Assembly (NCBI GenBank): GCA_028868855.1
Contig: JAGWTR010000005.1
Span: forward strand, 124,001 to 188,000
Direction of reading: 5' to 3'
DNA length: 64,000 nt
DNA from: Burkholderiales bacterium
GTDB lineage: Bacteria > Pseudomonadota > Gammaproteobacteria > Burkholderiales > Burkholderiaceae_C
Shown: positions 1-10,955 of the stretch, in pieces
Layout of the letters: each line of letters starts with the position of its first letter
Numbering within the stretch: position 1 is the first letter of the stretch
Translations under genes and position numbers: made by a program
Notes under the pieces: model-generated
What the model saw: the letters and a program-made list of their open reading frames with translations, nothing else
Databases searched by the model: none
What the model was told of the DNA's origin: nothing

Positions 1-42
1 CAATGCGCATGAGGCAGGATTATCAGGCAAGTATCCGATGTG

Positions 43-68
43 AAAACGAGGCCCGAGGGCCTCGTTTT
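43..68. terminator. Bidirectional rho-independent terminator after eno
   Basis: A perfect inverted repeat has arms 43-54 (AAAACGAGGCCC) and 57-68 (GGGCCTCGTTTT). The GC-rich core is flanked by A and T runs on both sides. It starts 8 bases beyond the eno stop codon, so read on the minus strand it should end eno transcription; its symmetry could also stop transcription arriving from the left. The remaining bases 1-42 hold no recognisable gene. Confidence 0.8.
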
Positions 69-75
69 ACCGGAG

Positions 76-3990
<3,915 letters not shown>

Positions 3991-4045
3991 GATGCTGGGA
4001 CAGGCTGGACGCGGGCAAAACGCTGCGCCCGCGCAGGCTCGTCTG

Positions 4046-4768
4046 TCAGGCCCTTCGCAGGGTGAAATACGCAAACCGCGCCGACAGTGATTCGGTCTGG
4101 CCCGACGTGAGCGCCCATGGTGCGCCACCCGAGGTTCGACATTCCTGCAAGGCCCAGCGCCGCACGCCCAGTGCACACAGTTCATCGGCCAACGCCAGCA
4201 GTTCAGCCACGTCGAACAGACCCGGATGCCAGGTGGTGCGGCACTCATGGGCCACGCCGCTGTCCAGCAGATGGCCCAAAGATTCGCGCACCTTCGACCC
4301 GCTCCCCGGAGCGCCGGTGATGGCGTCGTGCCGATGCAGTGGCGCCTTGATGTCCAGCCCAACCCAGTCCAGCAAGGGCAGCAGTTTCGCCAGTCGCTGG
4401 GGGTACATGCCGCCCGTGTGCAAAGCCGTCTCGAAGCCGAGGGAGCGCACCGCAGCCAGGGCGGCGGGCAAGGCGGCCTGGAGCGTGGGTTCACCGCCCG
4501 AAAACACCACGCCGTCGAGCAGGCCGCGCCGACGGTTTAAAAAATCCTGGACGTGCGCCCACGACATGGTCGCAGCCGCATTGGCATCCAACAATTCAGG
4601 GTTGTGGCAGTAAGTGCACCGCCAGGGGCAGCCCTGACAGAAGAGAACAGCCGCCAAGCGGCCGGGAAAGTCGATGCTGGTCAACGGCGTGAGACCGCCG
4701 ATGCGAAGGTGCTCGGCACCCGCGCCGCTGCTCTCCCGGCCTGGGGCCGGCCTCGTTTCAGTGAGCAC
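4046..4768 (-). CDS. nrdG: Anaerobic ribonucleotide reductase activating enzyme (radical SAM)
   Basis: Uses a [4Fe-4S] cluster and S-adenosylmethionine to place the glycyl radical on class III ribonucleotide reductase. The radical SAM motif is CPWRCTYC (CxxxCxxC), preceded by FCQG, and the SAM-binding GGEP element follows in VVFSGGEPT. The reading frame is open back to an ATG at 4819, which would overlap the upstream radical subunit by 62 bases and give 257 residues. I prefer the GTG at 4768 (240 residues), which overlaps the upstream stop by only 11 bases and leaves a normal N-terminus before LRIGGLTPLTS. The start is not certain. Third gene of the nrdD operon. Confidence 0.9.
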   Translation of the reverse strand: MLTETRPAPGRESSGAGAEHLRIGGLTPLTSIDFPGRLAAVLFCQGCPWRCTYCHNPELLDANAAATMSWAHVQDFLNRRRGLLDGVVFSGGEPTLQAALPAALAAVRSLGFETALHTGGMYPQRLAKLLPLLDWVGLDIKAPLHRHDAITGAPGSGSKVRESLGHLLDSGVAHECRTTWHPGLFDVAELLALADELCALGVRRWALQECRTSGGAPWALTSGQTESLSARFAYFTLRRA

Positions 4769-4952
4769 AGCGTTGTTCAGCAAAGAAGCGGCGCTCCTCG
4801 TGCTCGCCCTTCTTGCCAATGTTGAAGCTGGCCACGGGTCGGTGGTAGCCCATCACGCGGGTCCAGACCTCGCAAGGTTGACGCTCATCGTCGGTGAGCT
4901 GGATCTGAGCGTCGCTCACGGCGGCGTGTTCGGTCGGGGAATGGTTGTTCAT
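4758..4952 (-). CDS. Small glycyl-radical subunit of anaerobic ribonucleotide reductase (split NrdD C-terminus)
   Basis: This 64-residue gene contains TRVMGYHRPVASFNIGKKGE, which resembles the glycyl-radical tail of class III reductases (RVCGY followed by RPFNAGK in E. coli NrdD). The predicted radical glycine is Gly35. The large NrdD encoded upstream ends right after its Cys-rich site and lacks this tail, so the two products together would make one enzyme. The ATG at 4952 follows a strong AAGGAGATCGATCC ribosome binding site. It is separated from the nrdD stop by 50 bases and overlaps nrdG. Similar short reading frames beside nrdD are known to me only from memory in other proteobacteria. Confidence 0.8.
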   Translation of the reverse strand: MNNHSPTEHAAVSDAQIQLTDDERQPCEVWTRVMGYHRPVASFNIGKKGEHEERRFFAEQRCAH

Positions 4953-5002
4953 GGATCGATCTCCTTCGGGGTGAACTTCGGGTTGAAATGCAGGCAAAAA
5001 AT

Positions 5003-7021
5003 TCAGGCCGCCAGTGCGCCGCGTTTGCGCGCCAGACGCTCCTCGTCGCACACCGGGCAGAAGTGGTGCTCGCCGGCCAAATAGCCGTGCGTCGGGCAGA
5101 TCGAGAAGGTGGGCGTGACGGTGATATAGGGCAGGCGGAATCGTGTGAGCGCACGCTTGACCAGATCCCGGCAAGCTTCGCCGCTGGACAGGCGCTCGCC
5201 CATGTACAGGTGCAGCACGGTGCCGCCGGTGTATTTCGACTGCAAGGCCTCCTGGCGTTCCAGCGCTTCGAACGGGTCATCGGTCCAGCCCACGGGCAAT
5301 TGCGAGGAGTTGGTGTAGTAGGGCTGGGTGTCGGTGCCCGCCTGCAGGATGTCCGGCCAGCGCTTGCTGTCTTCTTTGGCGAAGCGATAAGTGGTGCCTT
5401 CGGCGGGCGTGGCTTCGAGGTTATAGAGGTGGCCGGTTTCTTCCTGGAAGGCGACGATGCGATCGCGCACATGGTCTAGGAAGCGCACGGCAAAGGCGTG
5501 ACCCCAATCGCTGGTGATGTCATGGGCGTCGGCAGTGAAGTTGCGCACCATTTCGTTGATGCCGTTCACGCCCAGGGTCGAGAAGTGGTTGCGCAAGGTG
5601 CCCAGGTAGCGCTTGGTGTAGGGGAACAGCCCTTGGTCCATCAGGCGCTGGATCAGCTTGCGCTTGGTCTCCAGACTTTGCTTGCCCAGTTCAAGCAGGC
5701 GATCCAGGGCGGCCAGCAGCGCCGGCTCGTCCCCCTGGTGCAGATAGCCCAGCCGCGCGCAGTTAACGGTGACCACACCCAGGCTGCCGGTTTGCTCGGC
5801 GCTGCCAAACAGGCCATTGCCGCGCTTGAGCAGTTCGCGCAGGTCCAGTTGCAGGCGGCAGCACATCGAGCGGACCATATTGGGCTCCAGCTCGGAGTTG
5901 ATGAAGTTCTGGAAGTACGGCAAGCCGTATTTGGCCGTCATCTCGAACAGCAGCCGTGCGTTTTCAGACTCCCAGGGGAAGTCGGAGGTGATGTTGTAGG
6001 TCGGGATCGGGAAGGTGAAAACGCGGCCCTTGGCATCGCCCGCCGTCATCACCTCGATGTAGGCGCGGTTGATGAGGTCCATCTCGGCCTGCAGCTCGCC
6101 GTAGCAAAACGGCATTTCCTGCCCGGCGATCACTGGCACCTGTTCGCGCAGGTCTTCGGGGCAGGTCCAGTCGAATGTGAGGTTGGTGAACGGCGTCTGG
6201 GTGCCCCAGCGCGAGGGTACGTTGAGGTTGTAGACCATCTCCTGGATGCACTGGCGCACGGCGGCATAGTCCATCGCGTCCTTGCGCACGAAGGGTGCCA
6301 TATAGGTATCAAACGACGAGAACGCCTGCGCGCCAGCCCATTCGTTTTGCAAGGTGCCCAGGAAGTTGACGATCTGGCCCACGGCAGATGACATGTGTTT
6401 GGGGGGCCCGGACTCGACCTTGCCCGGCACGCCATTCAGGCCCTCGTGCAGCAGGGTGCGCAGCGACCAGCCGGCGCAGTAGCCGCTGAGCATGTCCAGG
6501 TCGTGGATGTGCACGTCACCGCTGCGGTGCGCTTGGCCGATCTCGGGCGTGTAGACGTGCGACAACCAGTAATTGGCCGTGACCTTGCCCGAGACGTTGA
6601 GAATGAGCCCCCCCAACGAGTATCCCTGGTTGGCGTTGGCATTGACACGCCAGTCGGCGCGCGAGAGGTATTCGTTGATGGACGATTCGACGTTCACCAG
6701 GGTCTGGTGGTCGGCACGCAGCGTGGCGTGGCGCTCACGGTAGACGATGTAGGCACGTGCGGTTTTCAGGTGGTTTGCGGCAATCAGAGTTTGCTCGACC
6801 ACGTCCTGTATCTGCTCGATGCTGGGTGCGAGCCCGCGAAAACGGTGGATCAGGACCTTGCCGACTTGTGCAGCCAGCAAGGCGGCTTCGTCTGCACCGA
6901 ATTCACTGGTGGCTGCGCCTGCTCGCACCAACGCCGAACGGATCTTGTCCGCGTCAAAAATGGCGCGCTGGCCGCTGCGTTTGATGACCTCGCGCGGCAA
7001 GGTGGCAACTGTCGTTTCCAT
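5003..7021 (-). CDS. nrdD: Anaerobic ribonucleoside-triphosphate reductase, large part lacking the glycyl-radical tail
   Basis: Class III ribonucleotide reductase, making deoxynucleotides for DNA synthesis without oxygen. An N-terminal ATP-cone (about 10-95, with VIKRSGQRAIFDADKI) provides allosteric control. The catalytic barrel includes SGDVHIHDLDMLSGYC, FSSFDTYMAPFV and the NVPSRWGTQTPFTNLTFDW segment. The end has a Cys-rich site, SICPTHGY followed by FCPVCDEE, then stops after about a dozen residues. The glycyl-radical motif expected next is in the following small gene. The ATG at 7021 is preceded by GGAGAG; the frame is open 11 codons further. Two NrdR-like boxes lie upstream. The product is 672 residues. 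Confidence 0.93.
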   Translation of the reverse strand: METTVATLPREVIKRSGQRAIFDADKIRSALVRAGAATSEFGADEAALLAAQVGKVLIHRFRGLAPSIEQIQDVVEQTLIAANHLKTARAYIVYRERHATLRADHQTLVNVESSINEYLSRADWRVNANANQGYSLGGLILNVSGKVTANYWLSHVYTPEIGQAHRSGDVHIHDLDMLSGYCAGWSLRTLLHEGLNGVPGKVESGPPKHMSSAVGQIVNFLGTLQNEWAGAQAFSSFDTYMAPFVRKDAMDYAAVRQCIQEMVYNLNVPSRWGTQTPFTNLTFDWTCPEDLREQVPVIAGQEMPFCYGELQAEMDLINRAYIEVMTAGDAKGRVFTFPIPTYNITSDFPWESENARLLFEMTAKYGLPYFQNFINSELEPNMVRSMCCRLQLDLRELLKRGNGLFGSAEQTGSLGVVTVNCARLGYLHQGDEPALLAALDRLLELGKQSLETKRKLIQRLMDQGLFPYTKRYLGTLRNHFSTLGVNGINEMVRNFTADAHDITSDWGHAFAVRFLDHVRDRIVAFQEETGHLYNLEATPAEGTTYRFAKEDSKRWPDILQAGTDTQPYYTNSSQLPVGWTDDPFEALERQEALQSKYTGGTVLHLYMGERLSSGEACRDLVKRALTRFRLPYITVTPTFSICPTHGYLAGEHHFCPVCDEERLARKRGALAA

Positions 7022-7050
7022 TGGGCTCTCCATGCACCCCGAGGGGCAAA

Positions 7051-7066
7051 ACACTAAATGTGGTGT
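7051..7066. promoter_or_regulatory. NrdR-type box 1 upstream of nrdD
   Basis: ACACTAAATGTGGTGT, a near palindrome that fits the ACACwAtATaTwGtgt pattern of NrdR, the ATP/dATP-sensing repressor of ribonucleotide reductase genes. It begins 30 bases upstream of the chosen nrdD ATG. A second copy lies 32 bp further away, i.e. three helical turns, which is the arrangement expected for paired NrdR boxes. Confidence 0.75.
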
Positions 7067-7082
7067 GCACGATATCCATCAA

Positions 7083-7098
7083 ACACTAGATGTAGTTT
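7083..7098. promoter_or_regulatory. NrdR-type box 2 upstream of nrdD
   Basis: ACACTAGATGTAGTTT, the second of two NrdR-like boxes, 32 bp centre to centre from the first. It sits inside a longer inverted repeat at 7076-7103 whose 9-bp arms (CCATCAAAC and GTTTGATGG) match perfectly. On the minus strand a possible TTGTCC / TAGTGT promoter overlaps this box, which would suit repression by promoter occlusion. The promoter assignment is weak. Confidence 0.7.
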
Positions 7099-7145
7099 GA
7101 TGGAGGACAAGAATTCGAACGAGAACCCGATAACAACACCCGGAA

Positions 7146-8807
7146 TTACCCTGTCAGCATGGCCCGCCCCAAGGCCTCGGCGACCTCAATACCGTCCACG
7201 CTGGCCGACATGATTCCGCCCGCGTAGCCCGCGCCCTCGCCCGCCGGGTACAGGCCCTTGACGTTCAGGCTCTGATAGTCCCGGCCACGCGTGATGCGCA
7301 GGGGGGAAGACGTGCGCGTTTCCACCCCGGTGAGCACCGCGTCGGGCATGGAAAAGCCCTTGATCTGGCGCTCGAAGGCCGGCAGTGCTTCACGGATGGC
7401 CTCAATGGCGTAGTCGGGCAAGCTGCTGTGGCCGGGTTGACCCAGATCGGTCAGATGCACACCGGGTTTGTAGGACGGCATCACGCCGCCCAGTGCACGG
7501 GATGTCTGGCCCTTGATGAAATCGCCCACCAGTTGCCCCGGGGCCTGATAGCCGCCCCCGCCCAGATCGAAGGCCCGCGATTCCCACTGGCGTTGAAACG
7601 CCAGGCCATCAAGCGGATTGACCGGGCCGGTGGCATTTTTGTCCTGCGCATAGTCCTGCGGCGCCAGGCCCACCACGATGCCCGCATTGGCGTTGCGTTC
7701 GTTGCGCGAATACTGGCTCATGCCGTTGGTGACCACGCGATTGGGCTCGGACGTGGCCGCCACCACGGTGCCACCGGGGCACATGCAGAAGCTGTAGACC
7801 GAGCGGCCATTGCGCGCGTGGTGCACCAGCTTGTAATCGGCCGCGCCCAGGATGGGGTTGCCGGCGTTGGGGCCAAAGCGGGCCTTGTCGATGAGGCTTT
7901 GTGGGTGCTCGATGCGAAAGCCCATGGAGAAGGGTTTGGCTTCCATATAAACGCCGCGCTCGTGCAGCATGGTGAAGGTGTCGCGCGCGCTGTGGCCCAA
8001 AGCCAGTACCACATGGTCGGTGCGTAGTTGCTCGCCCGAGACCAGGGTGACGCCTCGAATGTGGCGCCCCTCCCCGCTGCCTTCGATCAGCACGTCGGTG
8101 ACGCGCTGCTCAAAGCGAATCTCTCCGCCCAGGGCTTGGATGTCGGCGCGCATTTTCTCGACCATGCTGACCAGCCGGAAGGTGCCGATGTGGGGCTTGC
8201 TGACGACCAGGATTTCGTCTGGCGCACCCGCCTTGACGAATTCGGTGAGAACTTTGCGCGTGAGGTGGCGCGGGTCGCTGATCTGGCTCCACAGCTTGCC
8301 GTCGGAGAAGGTGCCCGCCCCGCCCTCGCCAAACTGCACATTGGACTCGGGGTCGAGCACGCCCTGACGCCACAGGTTCCAGGTGTCCTTGGTGCGTTCG
8401 CGCACTTCCTTGCCGCGCTCCAACACAATGGGACGCAGGCCCATCTGGGCCAGGATGAGGGCCGCGAAAATGCCGCAGGGCCCAAAGCCGACCACCACCG
8501 GGCGTGGGGCTTGCTGCGCGAAAAAATCGGCCGGCGCGTGGCCCACGAACTGATAGCGGGTGTCCGGCGAAGGTTTGACATGCGGATCGCCGGCAAACCG
8601 GGCCAACACGGCCGCCTCGTCACGCACCTCGCAATCGACCGTGTAGATCAGGACGATGGCCGTCTTCTTGCGCGCGTCGTAGCTGCGCTTGAACAGGGTG
8701 AAATTGATCAGGTCGGCATCAGCCACGCCCAAGCGTGCCACGATGGCAGGACGCAGGGCTTGTTCAGGGTGGTCAAGGGGCAATCGGAGTTCGGTGATTC
8801 GCAGCAT
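7146..8807 (-). CDS. NAD(P)/FAD-dependent dehydrogenase of uncharacterised COG2509-like family
   Basis: Predicted flavoprotein of 553 residues; substrate unknown. The dinucleotide-binding fold is seen in PVVVGFGPCGIFAALILAQ (about 104-122) followed by the acidic LERGKEV. Other landmarks are QFGEGGAGTFSDGKLWSQI, VLALGHSARDT and the C-terminal GLYPAGEGAGYAGGIMSA, which usually contacts FAD. The N-terminal ~95 residues form the extra domain found in this family. It ends after an independent start 11 bases downstream of rocD, on the same strand, so the two may be cotranscribed. No signal peptide or membrane segment was seen. Confidence 0.85.
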   Translation of the reverse strand: MLRITELRLPLDHPEQALRPAIVARLGVADADLINFTLFKRSYDARKKTAIVLIYTVDCEVRDEAAVLARFAGDPHVKPSPDTRYQFVGHAPADFFAQQAPRPVVVGFGPCGIFAALILAQMGLRPIVLERGKEVRERTKDTWNLWRQGVLDPESNVQFGEGGAGTFSDGKLWSQISDPRHLTRKVLTEFVKAGAPDEILVVSKPHIGTFRLVSMVEKMRADIQALGGEIRFEQRVTDVLIEGSGEGRHIRGVTLVSGEQLRTDHVVLALGHSARDTFTMLHERGVYMEAKPFSMGFRIEHPQSLIDKARFGPNAGNPILGAADYKLVHHARNGRSVYSFCMCPGGTVVAATSEPNRVVTNGMSQYSRNERNANAGIVVGLAPQDYAQDKNATGPVNPLDGLAFQRQWESRAFDLGGGGYQAPGQLVGDFIKGQTSRALGGVMPSYKPGVHLTDLGQPGHSSLPDYAIEAIREALPAFERQIKGFSMPDAVLTGVETRTSSPLRITRGRDYQSLNVKGLYPAGEGAGYAGGIMSASVDGIEVAEALGRAMLTG

Positions 8808-8818
8808 GGGCGCTATTT

Positions 8819-10030
8819 TCAGGCATGCGACTTCACCACCTCGACCACGGCCTCCAAAGCCCGCCGCAAATGCTTCTTTTTGATGGTCAAGGGCGGTGCC
8901 AGGCGGATGACGACCTCGTGGCTGTCCTTGGTCAACACGCCACGTTGCTTTAGCTCCTCCACCAGGCGTCGCGCCCCAATCTCTGGGGCCACTTCCACGC
9001 CAATGAGCAGACCCTTGCCACGGATGTCACGCACGATGGGGTTTCCATCCAGGGCGTCTTTCAGGGTGTGCAAGGCCCATTGGCCGAGGCGATCAGTCCT
9101 TTCAATGAGTTCAGGGTCGCTCAAGAGTTGCAGCGCCTTGCGGCTCACGGCGGCGGCGATGGCGTTGCCACCGAAGGTCGAGCCGTGGTCGCCTGGGCGA
9201 AACACCCCCAGCACGGCCGCATTGCCCACCACTGCCGAGACGGGATAGACCCCGCCCCCCAGCGCCTTGCCCAAGATGATCAGGTCGGGCCGAAGGCCAT
9301 CGTGCTCGAAGCAAAACAGCCGCCCGGTGCGCGCCAGCCCGCACTGAACCTCATCGACGATGAACAACACATTGTGCTGACGACACAGGGCCTGGGCCTG
9401 AGCGAGGTAGCCCTCAGGGGGCAGGCGGATGCCAGCCTCGCCCTGGATCGGCTCGACAATGAAGGCGGCGGTGCGTGGCGTGATGGCTTTTTTCAGCGCC
9501 CGAGCATCGCCAAAGGGCACGGTCTTGAAACCGGGCAGGAGGGGACCGAAATTCTCGCGGTACTGAGGCTCGGTGGACAGGCTGATCAGCGCCAGCGTGC
9601 GGCCATGGAAGTTACCCTCGCAGCCGATGATTTCGCATTGATTGGACGGAATGCCTTTGACCCGTTCGCCCCATTTTCGGGCCAGTTTCAGGGCGGTTTC
9701 AACGGCCTCGGCGCCAGAATTCATGGGCAAGGCCTTGTCCATGCCGGTCAGGCCGGAGAGTTGTTCCAGCCAAGGCGGCAACTGGTCGTTGTAGAAGGCT
9801 CGGCTGGTCACGTCCAGCGTGCGCGCCTGCTTGATCAAGGCACGGAGAATGGCAGGATGGCTGTGCCCCAGCGACGCGGTTGAATAGGCGCCCATCATGT
9901 CGATGTAACGGCGCCCTTCCACGTCCCACAAAAAACTGCCCTTGGCGCGCTGCAGCACCAGTTCGATGGGCAGATAGTTGTGGGCGCCGCGCGCCAGTTC
10001 CAGCTCAATGAGTTGACGGGTTCTACTCAT
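8819..10030 (-). CDS. rocD: Ornithine-oxo-acid aminotransferase (class III PLP enzyme)
   Basis: Likely transfers the delta-amino group of ornithine to 2-oxoglutarate, giving glutamate semialdehyde in arginine/ornithine catabolism. The 403 residues show the class III pattern: YSTASLGHSHP near the N-terminus, NSGAEAVETALKLAR, GNFHGRT, the FIVDEVQCGLARTG segment and the PLP lysine in LGKALGGGVYPVSA. The preceding YNDQLP region and the overall length fit ornithine aminotransferases better than acetylornithine aminotransferases, but the substrate cannot be fixed from the sequence alone. It lies 97 bases after the Anbu gene and 11 bases before the FAD-dependent dehydrogenase gene. Confidence 0.88.
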   Translation of the reverse strand: MSRTRQLIELELARGAHNYLPIELVLQRAKGSFLWDVEGRRYIDMMGAYSTASLGHSHPAILRALIKQARTLDVTSRAFYNDQLPPWLEQLSGLTGMDKALPMNSGAEAVETALKLARKWGERVKGIPSNQCEIIGCEGNFHGRTLALISLSTEPQYRENFGPLLPGFKTVPFGDARALKKAITPRTAAFIVEPIQGEAGIRLPPEGYLAQAQALCRQHNVLFIVDEVQCGLARTGRLFCFEHDGLRPDLIILGKALGGGVYPVSAVVGNAAVLGVFRPGDHGSTFGGNAIAAAVSRKALQLLSDPELIERTDRLGQWALHTLKDALDGNPIVRDIRGKGLLIGVEVAPEIGARRLVEELKQRGVLTKDSHEVVIRLAPPLTIKKKHLRRALEAVVEVVKSHA

Positions 10031-10127
10031 GGACGCTCCTGTCGCCAGACACTGGATCAGTGTGTCAGGTCTGTCGGCCGACGGGGCCTTGAGCAGCGCA
10101 TGAATGCGCGCCTTGCGTGAAAAATAG

Positions 10128-10955
10128 TCAGGCCTCGGGCGCCGAAATCTTCGTGAGCGCGTTCATGGCCTGGGGCTGCGGCGGCGATCCATTGAGGGAC
10201 AGGTCGGCTTGATCGCCGTTCCAGGTCGGGTTGGGGATTGAATCGAATACCTGGCGCAGGCGTTGCCCCCACGAGGTGCGGATCATGCGAAAGTAGGCAT
10301 TGTTCTCATCAATGGTGATGAGCTCATCGACCTTCAGACTGTCGGCCTCGTAGACCATCAAGTCCAACGGCAAGCCCACCGACAGGTTGGACTTCAAGGT
10401 CGAGTCCATCGAGATCAAGGCACATTTGGCAGCCTCTTGCAGCGGCGTGGCGGGCGTGACGACGCGGTCGATCACAGGCTTGCCGTACTTGGACTCGCCG
10501 ATCTGGAAATAGCACACGCCGTCCAACCCGGCTTCGACAAAATTGCCGGCCGCATAGACGCTGAACAGGCGTGGCGGCTCGCCTTTGACCTGCCCGCCAA
10601 TGATCAGGTTGACGTTGAAGTCGATGCCATGAGCTTTGAGTGCCTCGGCGTCGCGCTCATAGACCTTGCGCACCGCACTGCCGACAATGCGGGCGCAGTC
10701 GAACAGGGTGTGCGCGTTCCAGATCGTGATGTGCTGGCCATCCGGCGCTTCGATGAATTCAGTACTGAGCAAGGCCTTGACTCCTTGCGAAATGGCCAGG
10801 TTGCCCGCCGACAGCAAGACCAGAACACGTTCGCCCGGCACTTCGTACACGGCCATTTTGCGGAAGGTGCTGATCTGATCCATGCCCGCGTTGGTGCGGG
10901 TGTCAGACAGGAACACCAATCCGGCGTTCAACCGCATGGCTACACAGTAGGTCAT
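10128..10955 (-). CDS. Proteasome-like Ntn-hydrolase of the Anbu type
   Basis: A 275-residue member of the bacterial proteasome-like peptidases (Anbu, COG3484). It starts [20 protein letters not shown]. The Thr directly after Met would become the N-terminal nucleophile, with Asp in SDTRTNAG and Lys in TFRKMAVY as partners in the Ntn fold; [14 protein letters not shown] also fits. Cytosolic ring assembly is known for the family; the substrate is unknown. Its ATG overlaps the stop codon of mutS by 4 bases. The ATP-grasp, alpha-E and transglutaminase-like genes that often accompany Anbu are absent here, which is unusual. Confidence 0.87.
   Translation of the reverse strand: MTYCVAMRLNAGLVFLSDTRTNAGMDQISTFRKMAVYEVPGERVLVLLSAGNLAISQGVKALLSTEFIEAPDGQHITIWNAHTLFDCARIVGSAVRKVYERDAEALKAHGIDFNVNLIIGGQVKGEPPRLFSVYAAGNFVEAGLDGVCYFQIGESKYGKPVIDRVVTPATPLQEAAKCALISMDSTLKSNLSVGLPLDLMVYEADSLKVDELITIDENNAYFRMIRTSWGQRLRQVFDSIPNPTWNGDQADLSLNGSPPQPQAMNALTKISAPEA

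Noticed and set aside
4952..5003. Possible frameshift or sequencing error separating nrdD from its radical domain
   Set aside because: There are a proper stop codon, a 50-base spacer, a strong ribosome binding site and an ATG for the small gene, so two separate genes are the simpler reading.
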